Below are positions 17,843 through 29,969 of a stretch of 64,000 bases of DNA, piece by piece. A program made the translations under genes and the position numbers. The DNA is taken from contig NZ_JAALCR010000022.1 in NCBI RefSeq assembly GCF_011065895.1, positions 1 to 64,000 on the forward strand, read 5' to 3'. Under the pieces are notes generated by a model that made no database searches, was not told the origin of the DNA, and worked only from the letters and a program-made list of their open reading frames with translations. The stretch is from Paludisphaera rhizosphaerae (GTDB lineage Bacteria; Planctomycetota; Planctomycetia; Isosphaerales; Isosphaeraceae). Position 1 is the stretch's first letter. The number at the start of each line of letters is the position of its first letter.

Positions 17843-19144
17843 ATGGTCGCTTTGCATCGAGACGAGCCCCGGATCAATGGGCCTCTGCCCGGCCCCAAGA
17901 GCGAGGCCTGGCTTGAGCGCGACGACCGCGTGATGTCCCCGTCGTACACGCGCACTTACCCGCTGGTCGTGCGCCGGGCGAAGGGGGCGATGATCGAGGA
18001 CATGGACGGCAATCGGTTCCTCGACTTCACCGCGGGGATCGCGGTGACGAACGTCGGCCACTCGCACCCGAAGGTGGTGCAGGCGATCGTCCGCCAGAGC
18101 AAGCGGCTGATCCACATGTCGGGGACCGACTTCTATTACGCTCCGCAGATCAAGCTGGCGGAGAAGCTGGCGGCGATCGCGCCGGGGACGACCCCGAAGC
18201 GCGTCTTTTACACCAACAGTGGGGCCGAGTCGATCGAGGCGGCCCTGAAGCTCTCGCGCAAGCATACGAGGCGGCCGCGCGTCGTGGCGTTCCTGCGGGC
18301 TTTCCACGGGCGGACCTACGGCGCGATGTCGCTGTCGGCGTCGAAGCCGCTCCACCGCCAGGGATTCGCCCCGCTGGTGGCCGACATCCACCACGCCGTC
18401 TACAACGACCTGGAGAGCGTCGAGCGTCTGTTCAAGACGGTCTGCTCGCCCGAGGAGACGGCGGCGATCTTCGTCGAGCCGATCCAGGGTGAGGGGGGCT
18501 ACATCGTCCCTGACGCCAACTTCCTGCCGGGCCTGCGGAAAATCTGCGACCAGCACGGCATTTTGCTGGTGGTCGACGAGATCCAGGCTGGTTTCGGCCG
18601 CACCGGAAAGATGTTCGCCTGCGAGCACTGGGGCGTCGAGCCGGACATCCTTTGCCTGGCGAAGGGGATTGCCAACGGTCTGCCGCTGGGCGCAATCGTC
18701 GCCAAGGCGGACGTGATGGACTGGCCGCCGGGAAGCCATGCCTCCACCTTCGGCGGCAACCCTGTCGCCTGCGCGGCCGCGCTGGAGTCGATCAAGCTGC
18801 TTCAGGGGAAATACATTCGCAACGCCGTGACGCGTGGGGCGCAGTTGACCGAGGGGCTCAAGAGGCTGGCCGCGGCGAATCCGGGCCTCGTCCGCGAGGT
18901 TCGCGGCAAGGGGCTGATGATCGGCATGGAGGTTCAGAGCGAGGATGGCAAGCCCGCGCCGGGGCTTCGGGACCAGATCATCGACTCGGCATTCTACCGA
19001 GGACTGCTGCTGCTCCCCTGCGGCCCCAGCACCGTGCGGTTCTGCCCCCCCTTGTGCCTGACCTCGCGCCAGGTTGAAATCGGCCTGGACCTGTTGGCCG
19101 CCGCCGTGGCGGACGTGCAAACGGCCGACAAGGCGGGCGTCTAA
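17843..19144 (+). CDS. Class III PLP aminotransferase (GABA/acetylornithine type)
   Basis: The 433-residue protein is a fold-type I, class III aminotransferase. Signatures are YTNSGAESIEAALKLSR, the cofactor Asp in VVDEIQAGFGRTG, and the PLP lysine in CLAKGIANGLPLG (about residue 274). It transfers the amino group of an omega- or alpha-amino acid to a keto acid; relatives include 4-aminobutyrate and acetylornithine aminotransferases and broad-range racemases of this fold, and I cannot choose between these by eye. ATG 17843 is preferred over ATG 17813 because GGGAG lies six bases upstream. The next gene begins 28 bases after the stop, so the two are almost certainly co-transcribed and probably act in one pathway. 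Confidence 0.85.
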   Translation: MVALHRDEPRINGPLPGPKSEAWLERDDRVMSPSYTRTYPLVVRRAKGAMIEDMDGNRFLDFTAGIAVTNVGHSHPKVVQAIVRQSKRLIHMSGTDFYYAPQIKLAEKLAAIAPGTTPKRVFYTNSGAESIEAALKLSRKHTRRPRVVAFLRAFHGRTYGAMSLSASKPLHRQGFAPLVADIHHAVYNDLESVERLFKTVCSPEETAAIFVEPIQGEGGYIVPDANFLPGLRKICDQHGILLVVDEIQAGFGRTGKMFACEHWGVEPDILCLAKGIANGLPLGAIVAKADVMDWPPGSHASTFGGNPVACAAALESIKLLQGKYIRNAVTRGAQLTEGLKRLAAANPGLVREVRGKGLMIGMEVQSEDGKPAPGLRDQIIDSAFYRGLLLLPCGPSTVRFCPPLCLTSRQVEIGLDLLAAAVADVQTADKAGV

Positions 19145-19172
19145 CGCCCTCTCCCCGAGCAGGAGCATCGTG

Positions 19173-20588
19173 ATGGCGACCGCGACCGAGCACGAGAAGA
19201 CCGCCTCGTTCCAGTGGCGGCGCTGGCCTGAAACCGAGGCCCTGATCGACGAGTTGACGCAACAGGCCCTGTCCCGGAATGCGTTCGCCCAGGCCCTGGC
19301 CGAACGACTGATGCCCGAGACGGGGACCATCTTCCAGAACTGGCTCGACCATTTCGTCGTCGCGGGCCCGCCTTCGTTCGCCAACCGGCTGACGACGTTG
19401 GGCTACGAGCGCACCGCCGACACCCACGGCGTCGGCGTCCCGGTCTATGCACATCCGGGGGGCGTCTTCCCCCGGATCGCCGTTGGGCCGAGGCCCGGAG
19501 GCGGCGAGGCCGTGGTTAAGGACGTCGGGATCAAGGTCGAGTCCGTCGCCGCCTTCTCCGGGGCCCACGACCTGGGCCTGAAGATCCAGGGCTACCCCAT
19601 GGGCCCCTTGCGCACGGCTCGCGTGCCGGGAGAGGGGACCGACCTCGTGGTCGTGGAGCGTCGGGCTTATCTCGGCTTCGAGAACTTCCCTAGCGACGCC
19701 GCCCGCGAGGGCCGGATGAAGCCCCACGCGGCGCGAGAGGCGCTGGCCGCTCGTGACCTCTGGGTCGCGCGTCGCCGCCGGTTCGAAGACGACGCCGAGG
19801 GCTTCGCTGTCACCGAAGCATTGGTCGACAAAGTCATCGAAACGGCCGGGTCACGCGACCTGGCCTGCCATCTCATCTTCGAGGTCGAACGGGATTACTG
19901 GCAGTCGCGCAATCGTGCGGCGCAGGTTCAGAAGGCCCGTCAGGACAAGCTGGGGCTGGGGTGGGCGAACCACGACCACCACACCTTCCGAAGCTCGCGG
20001 CGGTTCTTCCCCAACCTGATCCGGATCTTCACGAAGCTCGGCTTCTTCCTCCGCGAGAGTTTCCACGCCGGTGAACACGCGGGCTGGGGCGCGCAGGTGC
20101 TGGAGCATCCCACGACCGGCATCGTCATCTTCGCGGATCTCGACTTGGCCCCCGAGGAGGCCACCCAGGACTTCTCCCACATGTCGCTCCCCGACCTGGC
20201 CAGGCCGGGGACGGTCGGCCTGTGGGTCGCGCTTCATGGCGAGTCGATCCTCGACTCCGGCATGCACCATCTGGAGGCTCAGTTCGAGTTCGACGCCCTC
20301 CGCGACGGCCTCAAGGCCCAGGCGGGCATCGAGACGATGAAGCCGTTCTCCGACTTCCCCTTCCTCCGTCAGGCCTTCACCGCCGGCGAGCGCTGGGCCG
20401 TCTCAGCCCGCCGGGCGGGCCGGGCCCTGGCCGAGGGCTGGATCACCCATGAGCAGCACGACAAGTTCCTCCGCGAGGGGACCATCGGCAGCCATCTGGA
20501 GAACCTCCAGCGCCGCGAGGGCTACAAGGGCTTCAACCAGCAGGCCGTCAGCGCGATCATCGCGGCGACGGATCCCCGGCTCCACTGA
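19173..20588 (+). CDS. Unrecognised 471-residue protein, possible metalloenzyme
   Basis: I do not recognise the family. The sequence is well conserved in style (no low complexity, no signal peptide, no membrane segment), so a cytosolic enzyme is likely. The C-terminal half has several His/Glu-rich motifs: NHDHHTFRSSRRFF, ESFHAGEHAGWG, LEHPTTGIVIFADLDL and DSGMHHLEAQFEF. These could form a metal site; the spacing is faintly reminiscent of the VOC fold, but this is a guess. ATG 19173 has AGGAG seven bases upstream. It directly follows the class III aminotransferase, so it may act on the keto acid or semialdehyde that enzyme makes. Confidence 0.7.
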   Translation: MATATEHEKTASFQWRRWPETEALIDELTQQALSRNAFAQALAERLMPETGTIFQNWLDHFVVAGPPSFANRLTTLGYERTADTHGVGVPVYAHPGGVFPRIAVGPRPGGGEAVVKDVGIKVESVAAFSGAHDLGLKIQGYPMGPLRTARVPGEGTDLVVVERRAYLGFENFPSDAAREGRMKPHAAREALAARDLWVARRRRFEDDAEGFAVTEALVDKVIETAGSRDLACHLIFEVERDYWQSRNRAAQVQKARQDKLGLGWANHDHHTFRSSRRFFPNLIRIFTKLGFFLRESFHAGEHAGWGAQVLEHPTTGIVIFADLDLAPEEATQDFSHMSLPDLARPGTVGLWVALHGESILDSGMHHLEAQFEFDALRDGLKAQAGIETMKPFSDFPFLRQAFTAGERWAVSARRAGRALAEGWITHEQHDKFLREGTIGSHLENLQRREGYKGFNQQAVSAIIAATDPRLH

Positions 20589-20643
20589 GTGAGCCGTCGC
20601 AGGTCGTTACCGGCCCATGCTTTGAATGAGAGGCTGACGGAAG

Positions 20644-20753
20644 CCACAGATAGATACAGATGAACGCGGATAAAACTCATGGGGAGAAGCAGGAGAGGCG
20701 AACACTCAATGGCGTCCTTCTCCTCATCGGTCTCCATCCGTGTTCATCTGTGG
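20644..20753. repeat. Intergenic inverted repeat (CCACAGATGAACACGGAT type)
   Basis: The left arm starts with CCACAGATA and contains CAGATGAACGCGGAT (to 20672); the right arm ATCCGTGTTCATCTGTGG (20736-20753) is its near-perfect inverse. The intervening 60 bases are less GC-rich and end in CTTCTCCTCATC. This resembles a dispersed intergenic element seen in many bacterial genomes with consensus CCACAGATGAACACGGATG. It lies between convergent genes and could also act as a transcription terminator. Confidence 0.6.
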
Positions 20754-20829
20754 CCGCTCTCCTCATGGAGGGTAGGAGCGTTCCCCAGGATAACGGTCGA
20801 CTGACGGTGGCTTAAGGACTGGCCGACCG

Positions 20830-23181
20830 TCAGGGCGTGACGACAGCCAGACCCGGCTTGCCCTGCGGGGCCCGGTCTTTCTCGGCCGAGAGGAGTTCGA
20901 TCTCCGCCTTCAGGGCCTGGGCGCGGGCCTGGGCGGCGGCGACGGCCTGGGTCTTGTCGGCGACCGCCTTGTCGGCGGCGTTTTTGGCGGCGGTCGCGGC
21001 GTCGACCTTGGTCTTGAGGGCGGCGACGTTCGCGACGGCGGACTGGGCGGCGGTGCGGGCTTCGGCCAGCACCTTGTCGGCCTCGGCCTTCTCCGCTTCG
21101 AACCGCTTGACGATGTCGGTCGCGGCGGTCAGGCCGAGGGTCGCAGCCTTCGTTCGGACCACGGTTGCCGGCAGCCCCTGGGGCGCGGCGGCCTTGGCGG
21201 CGGCGGCCTGCTTGACGCTCGCGGTGGCCGTCGAGCGGGTCGAGCCGGCGGCGGCGAGGGCCTGGATCAACTCGTTCGACCGCTGGGCGCAACGGGCCAA
21301 CTCCTCGGCGGCCTTGGCGGCGGCGTCGGGATCGGCGGCGTTCTTGACGGCCTCGACGGCTGCGGCGAGGGCGGCGTCGTTGCCGGCCTTGTCGGCGAGC
21401 GCCTTGTCGAGGGCTGCCTTGGTCGCCTCCAGCGCGGCGATCGCGGCCTTCTCGGCGGCGTCGGCGTCGGCCACAACCTTCTCGGCGGCGGCCTGGGCGG
21501 CGCGGGCTTGTTCGGCGATCTGGCCGGCGGCCTGCGCGGTCTGAGAGGCGTCGGCGACGGCGTCAGTCTTCAGCTTGACGGCGCCTTCGCGCTCGGCGAC
21601 CACCGCAGCCTGCTTGGCTGAGGCTTGTTCGCCTGCGGCGAGTTCGGCCTGGGCCGTTTTCAGAGCCTCCGTTGGAGGACCGACGGCGGCCTGGAGTGCG
21701 GGGACTTCCTTGGTCAACGCCTCGGCCTCGGCGGATGCGGCGACTTGCGCGGCGCGGGCCTGGTCGATGCGGACGACGACCGGCGCTGGGTTGGGGGCGA
21801 GCGTGGCGAGCCGCGAGCCGCTCTTGGCGTCCCACATTCGGATTTCGCCCGACCACTGCGAGCCGGCGACGACTCCCGCGTCATGCGTCAGGGCCACGGC
21901 GAGCGCCAGGTCGCTGAAGGGCTCGAATTCCTTCTGCTTGCCGCCGTTGGCGTCCCAGAGTCGGACGATGTGGTCGCGACCGGCGGAAACGAGTCGGCCG
22001 TCCTTGGCGAACTGGACGGCGGCGACGCCCCCCTTGTTCGCCGAGATGTTCTTGATCGCCTTGCCTTCGTTCATCTCCCAGAGCCGGACGGTGCCGTCCT
22101 CGCTGGACGAGGCCAGGACGTTCGAGTCGAGCCGCCAGGAGACGCCCGTAATGGCCAGGGTGTGCCCGCGAAGCTCCTGGTATTCCCGCCCGGTCGCGGC
22201 TTCCCAGACCAGGAGGCCGTTGTTGCGGTCGCCGCTGGCGAGCAGAACGCCGTCGGGGCTGAACTCCAGGGCGGTGACCCAGTCGGTGTGCTTTTTGATC
22301 TCGTAGAGCGACGATCCGTCGGCCGTGCTGTAGACGCGGACGATCCGTCCCGGGCCGCCCAGGGCGACCATCGACTGGTCCGGGCTGACGTCGGCGGCGA
22401 GGACCGCGTCGTATTCCTTGCCGACCTCGAACACCCGCTCGCCCGTCTTGACGTTGAAGCCGACCGCGATGCCCGACTGGCCTCCGCGCCCGCCGCCGAC
22501 CAGCAGCACGTCGCCGTTGCGGCTGAACTTGAGGACGTGGATCGTCCCTTCGGGGAAGGGGAGAACGCCCATCAGGTGAGCGTCGGTCGTGCGGTAGAGC
22601 AGAACCTGTTTGTGCCCGCCGACGGCCAGCAGCGGGGACCAGGGGCTGGCGGCCAGCGCGACGACCGCGCCGGGGTGGGCGTCGGGCGTGAAGGGCTCGA
22701 CGACCAGGTTCTGCGGCATGGCCGGCTCGCCGGCCGGCTTGCCCATGGCGGCGGGGTCGAGCTTCATCTCGTTCTTCGGCTTGGCCTTGGCGGCGACCTT
22801 GCTTCCGGACGACTCCAACGCACCGCCTTCGATCCACTTCCGGATCATCTCGATCTCAGCGTCGGGGATCTTGCCGGCGTTGGGGGGCATCTTGGGTTCT
22901 TCGGTCTGGAGCACGACCTGGAGGAGCGTGCTGCCGTCGGCGTCGCCGGCCTGGATCACCTGGCCTGACCCGCCTCCTTGCATCGCGCCGCCGAAGGTCT
23001 CCAGATTGAGGCCCCCCTTGGCCTTGTCCGGGTTGTGACACGACCCGCAGCGGTTGCGGAAGATCTGCGAGACGTGGTCGGTGAAATTGACCTTCGCTCC
23101 CTCCTCGGCGCGGACGACGGCGGGGACGAGGGCGAGGATCAGGGAGGCCGAAAGCAGGGTCGTCGCGTTTCGGTGTCGCAT
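20830..23181 (-). CDS. Planctomycete cytochrome c (PSCyt1), WD40 and coiled-coil protein
   Basis: The 783-residue product has a signal peptide (residues 1-25), a PSCyt1-type haem domain with CGSCH at 45-49 and an MPPNAGKIP distal region that supplies the likely Met ligand, then WD40 repeats (about 170-480, e.g. HTDWVTALEFSPDGVLLASG and SSSEDGTVRLWE), and an Ala-rich coiled coil to the C-terminus (about 510-780). It should be exported and may be a scaffold at the envelope; electron transfer is inferred from the CXXCH only. ATG 23181 has GAGAGG about nine bases upstream. It is the last gene of the four-gene minus-strand operon starting at 29687, 56 bases after the DUF1549/DUF1553 gene. Confidence 0.88.
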   Translation of the reverse strand: MRHRNATTLLSASLILALVPAVVRAEEGAKVNFTDHVSQIFRNRCGSCHNPDKAKGGLNLETFGGAMQGGGSGQVIQAGDADGSTLLQVVLQTEEPKMPPNAGKIPDAEIEMIRKWIEGGALESSGSKVAAKAKPKNEMKLDPAAMGKPAGEPAMPQNLVVEPFTPDAHPGAVVALAASPWSPLLAVGGHKQVLLYRTTDAHLMGVLPFPEGTIHVLKFSRNGDVLLVGGGRGGQSGIAVGFNVKTGERVFEVGKEYDAVLAADVSPDQSMVALGGPGRIVRVYSTADGSSLYEIKKHTDWVTALEFSPDGVLLASGDRNNGLLVWEAATGREYQELRGHTLAITGVSWRLDSNVLASSSEDGTVRLWEMNEGKAIKNISANKGGVAAVQFAKDGRLVSAGRDHIVRLWDANGGKQKEFEPFSDLALAVALTHDAGVVAGSQWSGEIRMWDAKSGSRLATLAPNPAPVVVRIDQARAAQVAASAEAEALTKEVPALQAAVGPPTEALKTAQAELAAGEQASAKQAAVVAEREGAVKLKTDAVADASQTAQAAGQIAEQARAAQAAAEKVVADADAAEKAAIAALEATKAALDKALADKAGNDAALAAAVEAVKNAADPDAAAKAAEELARCAQRSNELIQALAAAGSTRSTATASVKQAAAAKAAAPQGLPATVVRTKAATLGLTAATDIVKRFEAEKAEADKVLAEARTAAQSAVANVAALKTKVDAATAAKNAADKAVADKTQAVAAAQARAQALKAEIELLSAEKDRAPQGKPGLAVVTP

Positions 23182-23237
23182 GGCGGCGGACCTCTCGGGG
23201 CGGCGGGCTTCAGTCGGGGCGGCGTCGCGTCGGCGGA

Positions 23238-25742
<2,505 letters not shown>

Positions 25743-25813
25743 CACGAGGTCGTCCTCAATCTGGGGCCGTTGCGGTTCGTCGTCTTCGTCGTCGTCGTGT
25801 TCTTGAGGCGGCG

Positions 25814-28273
25814 TCAGGGATTCGCGCCGGCCTTTTGTTTGGCTTCCAGCCGAAGCTTCTCCAGGCGGCTCAGCGGCTTGGCCGGGGCTTCCGCGGGTTT
25901 GGCGGCCTGAGCCGGGGCCGGCGCTGCCGCGGGGGCGGCCGCGGCCGGCTTGGGGGGCAGGGGAGCGTCGATCTGGAGCGTCCCGGTGCCGATGTTGTGG
26001 GTGATCGGCTCGCCGTCCTGGGTGACGACCACCTGGCAGAACAGGTTGGCGTGCTTGCCCACGGGCGAGGCCGGGTCGGTCTTGATATGGAACGTCAGGT
26101 CGGTCGAATCCTTGGTGATCTTCTTGGCGTCGGTCGTCGCCTTGTTCGGCAGGCCGATCAGCGTGACGGACGCTTCCCCGGGGAAGTCGACGTTCTTGGA
26201 GACGGTGACGGCCATGTCCGTCTCCTTCCCCTGTTCGACGCTGGCGTTCTGGAAGGCCAGACCGACGTAGGGGGCGGCGATCGTCAGGTCGGCAAGCTGC
26301 GAGGAGACCATCACCGGGCCGCCGGGGCCGGTCCCCGTGCCGTTGACGACGATCTTCCAGGTCCGCAACTCGGCGTTGCCGTCGGCGTTGATCGGGATCA
26401 CGGCCTCATCCTGGCCCTCGGGGATTGCTATGCCGCCGCCGGAGCCGACGCCGGGAGGGTTCCACGGGAGGGAGACGGCGATGGCCGCCTTGAAGTCGGG
26501 CTTGCGGATCGCCCGGACCTTCAGCCCCATCTGCCCGCTGCGGACGAGCGGGGCCTTGGGCTGGACGATCTCCAGGGCGAAGGGAGATTCCTCGGTCGCA
26601 GCGACGGCCAGGCGGTCGACCGACCGGGACCACATGATGATCCCGTTGTTGTTCGGCGCCAGCACGAAGGCCGAAAGGGTGTCGAAGTGGGACTTCACCT
26701 TCACGTTCGGGTCGACCGACTTGCCGACGACCTCGACGAGCGCGCCAGCGGGGGCGGCGTCGGGCTTCGCCTTGAACAGGATCGGCACGAGCGCCTGGCT
26801 GGCGGCGAGAGGCGGGATCTCCACCTCGACTCCCGGCGGCAGGCCGTCGATGCTGAACTGAACTTCGCCGCCGAAGTCGGTCCGGCTCCCCTGGATGAGG
26901 ATCGCCTGCCGTCCCCCCTTGGGGACGCTCACCGCCATGACGCCGGTTCCGAGCATGATCTGCTCGGCCGGGGTGGAGACGGTCAGGCTGGGCTCGGGCG
27001 TGGTGACCTCGATCCGGTAGATGTAGTCGGGGCCCCCCTTCTTGAGCTGGTCGACGATCGAGACGACGTATTCGCCGTCGTCGGGGAGGGTCTGCCGGAT
27101 ATAGCTGTCGGGACCGTTGGAATCGTCGCTGCCGGCGATCGCCCCGCCCCCCTTCTTGGCGATGTAGAGGACCGAGTCAATCGGCGAACGGAGCTTGCGG
27201 CCGAGGACGCGGAGGTCGAAGACCTGGCCCTTCTTGCCCGTGAAGACGAAGTGGTCGGCGTCGCCCGCCTTCCCGAGGACGCCGTTGAGGGCGGCCGGGG
27301 CGGTGAAGGGGGTGGCGGTCGCCTGGTCGTCGTTGGGCTCAACCTCCAGCACGTTGTCGAGTTCGGCCAGCCGGAAGGCGTTCGGGGTGGGAGAGAACCC
27401 CTTGTCGTCCTGGCGTTGAACGCCCCACCCCGCGCGGGTCTCGGCCGGAAGGGCGACCTCGGAAGACGCCTCGCCGGCGGGGTCGCCGATCCATTTGACG
27501 GCGAGCTTCTGGTTGGGTCGGCCGCCGGGAGGGTAAACGCCCGTGGACCTGGGGAAGTTCCCGACGTGCAGGCGGTAGAGACAATTGGCGTTGCCGGCGT
27601 AAGCGCTTTCGCGGACCTGGACGATGTACTTGCCGTCCTCTGGGGCGACGATCGAAGCGAAGGCGTCCTGCCAGAGCAGGGCGGCGTCGTCGCTGGAGGC
27701 CAACTCGAACCGCTTGGCGTTGAGGATGGCGACGTAGGGGTCGAACAGCGTGATCCCCAGCCGCATCCCCTCGACCTCGGCGGAGATCCGTTCCCCCTTC
27801 TTGGCCTCCACGACGAAGTAATCGACGTCCTCATTCTCGGCGACGCCGTTGACCACCACGTTCATCGGGATCGACTGGGGCGCTTCGAAGTCGTTGTTGG
27901 GCTCTTTCTCGGACACCTCGGGCATCGCGCCGACGCTGAAGCCCCTCAGTTCGCTGACGCCGGTCGCGGTGCGGACCCGCAGGTCGCGGAAGCCCAACGG
28001 AGCGTCGGCAGAGATCTTGACCTTCGCCTTGAAGCTGTTGTCGTCGATCTTGGTGATGCCGGTCGCCGTGACTCCCGGCTGATAGAACATCACCTCCTGG
28101 GCGTCGCCGAGCCGGGCGCCGGAGAAGACGACCTCGACTTCCGCGCCCCGCTGACCTCCCATCGGGCGGACGGCGGTCAGGCTGGGGGAGGATGCGATGG
28201 CGGTGGTCGCAAGGGCGAGGACCGTCGCCGTCGCGGCGAGCAGCGGGAACGATCGCGGGCGGGGCTGACGCAT
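25814..28273 (-). CDS. Exported PPC-domain (pre-peptidase C-terminal) protein
   Basis: The 819-residue protein has a signal peptide (cleavage near AIAS at about 28), an IPT/TIG-like first domain (SPSLTAVRPMGGQRGAEVEV), and two PPC-type beta-sandwich units marked by EKEPNNDFEAPQSI (about 125) and LEVEPNDDQATATPF (about 310), each followed by DVDYFVVEAKKGERI or DADHFVFTGKKGQVF. The remainder is beta-rich without catalytic motifs. It ends in an Ala/Pro-rich segment and basic tail. No peptidase domain is present, so it is likely a structural or adhesive surface protein. It is the second gene of the four-gene operon, 106 bases after DUF1501 and 71 bases before DUF1549/DUF1553. Confidence 0.87.
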   Translation of the reverse strand: MRQPRPRSFPLLAATATVLALATTAIASSPSLTAVRPMGGQRGAEVEVVFSGARLGDAQEVMFYQPGVTATGITKIDDNSFKAKVKISADAPLGFRDLRVRTATGVSELRGFSVGAMPEVSEKEPNNDFEAPQSIPMNVVVNGVAENEDVDYFVVEAKKGERISAEVEGMRLGITLFDPYVAILNAKRFELASSDDAALLWQDAFASIVAPEDGKYIVQVRESAYAGNANCLYRLHVGNFPRSTGVYPPGGRPNQKLAVKWIGDPAGEASSEVALPAETRAGWGVQRQDDKGFSPTPNAFRLAELDNVLEVEPNDDQATATPFTAPAALNGVLGKAGDADHFVFTGKKGQVFDLRVLGRKLRSPIDSVLYIAKKGGGAIAGSDDSNGPDSYIRQTLPDDGEYVVSIVDQLKKGGPDYIYRIEVTTPEPSLTVSTPAEQIMLGTGVMAVSVPKGGRQAILIQGSRTDFGGEVQFSIDGLPPGVEVEIPPLAASQALVPILFKAKPDAAPAGALVEVVGKSVDPNVKVKSHFDTLSAFVLAPNNNGIIMWSRSVDRLAVAATEESPFALEIVQPKAPLVRSGQMGLKVRAIRKPDFKAAIAVSLPWNPPGVGSGGGIAIPEGQDEAVIPINADGNAELRTWKIVVNGTGTGPGGPVMVSSQLADLTIAAPYVGLAFQNASVEQGKETDMAVTVSKNVDFPGEASVTLIGLPNKATTDAKKITKDSTDLTFHIKTDPASPVGKHANLFCQVVVTQDGEPITHNIGTGTLQIDAPLPPKPAAAAPAAAPAPAQAAKPAEAPAKPLSRLEKLRLEAKQKAGANP

Positions 28274-28379
28274 GATCGAGGCTCTCGGGGGGGCTGTCGG
28301 GGGGCCGATCAGGGCGGGAGTGGGAGAGTCCCGGGCGGGCGTCGGCGTCGACGCCCGCCGCCTCGGACGAACAATCAGG

Positions 28380-29687
28380 TCAGGCGAGCAGTTCCTTCAC
28401 GACCTTGCCGCCGTCGACGATCTCGATGGGGCGATCGCCGGGGGCCATCAGCTCCTTATCGGCGACGATCCCCATCATGTGGTAGACCGTGGTCGCCAGG
28501 TCTTCGGGCCCGAGCGGGTCGTTTTCGGGCTCGGTCGCGGTCGCGTTGGACGACCCGTAGATCAAGCCCTTCTTGGCGCCGCCGCCGGCGAGAACCACGT
28601 TGAAGACCTTCGGCCAGTGGTCGCGGCCGCCGTCGCGGTTGATCTTGGGGGTCCGGCCGAACTCGCTGGAGACCATGACGAGCGTGCGGTCCAGCAAACC
28701 CTGACGGTCCAGGTCGCGGATCAGGGCGGCGAAGGCCTGGTCGAAGGCCGGCATCTGCCGCTTCATCCCGGAAACGATCTGGTTGTGGAGGTCCCAGCTG
28801 CCGTATTCGAGCGTCACCATCCGGACGCCGGCGGCGACCAGACGACGGGCCATCAGCATGCGCTGGCCGGCCGGGTTGCGGCCGTACTCGTCGCGAATCG
28901 CGTCGGGTTCGGCCGAGATGTCGAACGCCTCGCGAGCCTTCTGCGAGCTGATCAGGCTGTACGCCCGGTCGTAGAAGGTGTCCATCGCGTTGATGTTGTC
29001 GCTTTTTTCACGCTCGCGGAAGTACTCGTTGACGGTGTCGAGCACCTTTCGACGCGAGCCGAAGCGGGCGTCGTCGATGCCGTTGGGGAGGTTCAGGTCC
29101 TGGACCCGGAACCGCTTCGAGGCCGGGTCGCTCCCCAGACTGAACGGCGAGAAGGCGGAACTGAGGTAGCCGGTCCCCGCATAGATGTTCGGCATCCTGG
29201 GGATGCAGACGTAGGGCGGCAAGTTGTTGCGGGGGCCGTACTCATGCGAGACGACGCTCCCCAGGCTGGGATACTGGAGCGCCGGGCTGGGGCGGTAGCC
29301 CGTGAACATGTTGTGCGTGCCCCGCTCGTGGGCGGCCTCGCCGTGGGTCATCGACCGGATCACGGTGAGCTTGTCGGCGATCTGCGCGGTCTGGGCGAGC
29401 GTCTCGCTGAACTTCTCGCCTTCGATCTTGGTCGCGATCGAGCCCATGTCGCCGCGGTACTCGACCGGGGCGAACGGCTTGGGGTCGAAGGTTTCCTGGT
29501 GGGAGATGCCGCCGGGCAGGAAGATGTGGATGACCGAGTCCGCCGTGGGCTTGATCGCCTCGTAGGTCTTCAGGTCGGCTCGAGCCTGACCGCGAAGCAG
29601 GTCCGGGAGCGTCAACCCTCCGAACCCCAGGGCGCCCACGGTGAGGAAACCTCGACGGCTCAACGGCCCGGGACAAGGGATCGCCAT
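28380..29687 (-). CDS. Tat-exported DUF1501 protein
   Basis: The 435-residue protein begins with a Tat signal (LSRRGFLTVGALGFGGLTLP from residue 9) and matches DUF1501, a family related to the sulfatase/alkaline phosphatase fold: SVIHIFLPGGISHQETFDPK, SMTHGEAAHERGTHNMFTGY, VSSEFGRTPKINRDGGRDHW and the late YHMMGI. Conserved His/Asp residues in these motifs could bind metal. The enzymatic role is unknown. ATG 29687 has AGGAG eight bases upstream. It heads the four-gene operon and has a plausible promoter at 29851-29878. Confidence 0.92.
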   Translation of the reverse strand: MAIPCPGPLSRRGFLTVGALGFGGLTLPDLLRGQARADLKTYEAIKPTADSVIHIFLPGGISHQETFDPKPFAPVEYRGDMGSIATKIEGEKFSETLAQTAQIADKLTVIRSMTHGEAAHERGTHNMFTGYRPSPALQYPSLGSVVSHEYGPRNNLPPYVCIPRMPNIYAGTGYLSSAFSPFSLGSDPASKRFRVQDLNLPNGIDDARFGSRRKVLDTVNEYFREREKSDNINAMDTFYDRAYSLISSQKAREAFDISAEPDAIRDEYGRNPAGQRMLMARRLVAAGVRMVTLEYGSWDLHNQIVSGMKRQMPAFDQAFAALIRDLDRQGLLDRTLVMVSSEFGRTPKINRDGGRDHWPKVFNVVLAGGGAKKGLIYGSSNATATEPENDPLGPEDLATTVYHMMGIVADKELMAPGDRPIEIVDGGKVVKELLA

Positions 29688-29850
29688 TTGGGGGGCTCCT
29701 TCGGCGAAATTCGGGAGGGATCAAGTAGTCGCGGCAGGCGCGGAAGCGGAGGGATGGTTGTTGCCACCACGCTGGCGAGCGACTTGATGCACCCTCGGAC
29801 TGGCCATCGGGACCAAATGAGGGCGATCATGCCTCGACGCGGGTAGAATT

Positions 29851-29878
29851 ATTATCAAACACCTTGGTCGTTCTGCAA
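29851..29878 (-). promoter_or_regulatory. Likely sigma70 promoter of DUF1501-PSCyt operon
   Basis: On the minus strand TTGCAG (29878-29873), a 16-base spacer and GATAAT (29856-29851) form a good promoter in an AT-richer patch. It leaves a leader of about 160 bases before the DUF1501 start. Confidence 0.5.
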
Positions 29879-29969
29879 GATGTTACGCCGCCGAAAAAGT
29901 CGACGTTGGCGCGTTTCTCGAAATCAACGATCCAAACGGAACCGGCGACGCCACGTTCGTGGAGGGAAA

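Noticed and set aside
17795-19384. 529-codon minus-strand ORF
   Set aside because: Antisense to the class III aminotransferase gene, with shadow composition (HLRV, DRRRL and similar).
25835-28603. 922-codon plus-strand ORF
   Set aside because: Antisense to the PPC-domain gene and made of Asp/Val/Gly/Leu-rich shadow sequence.
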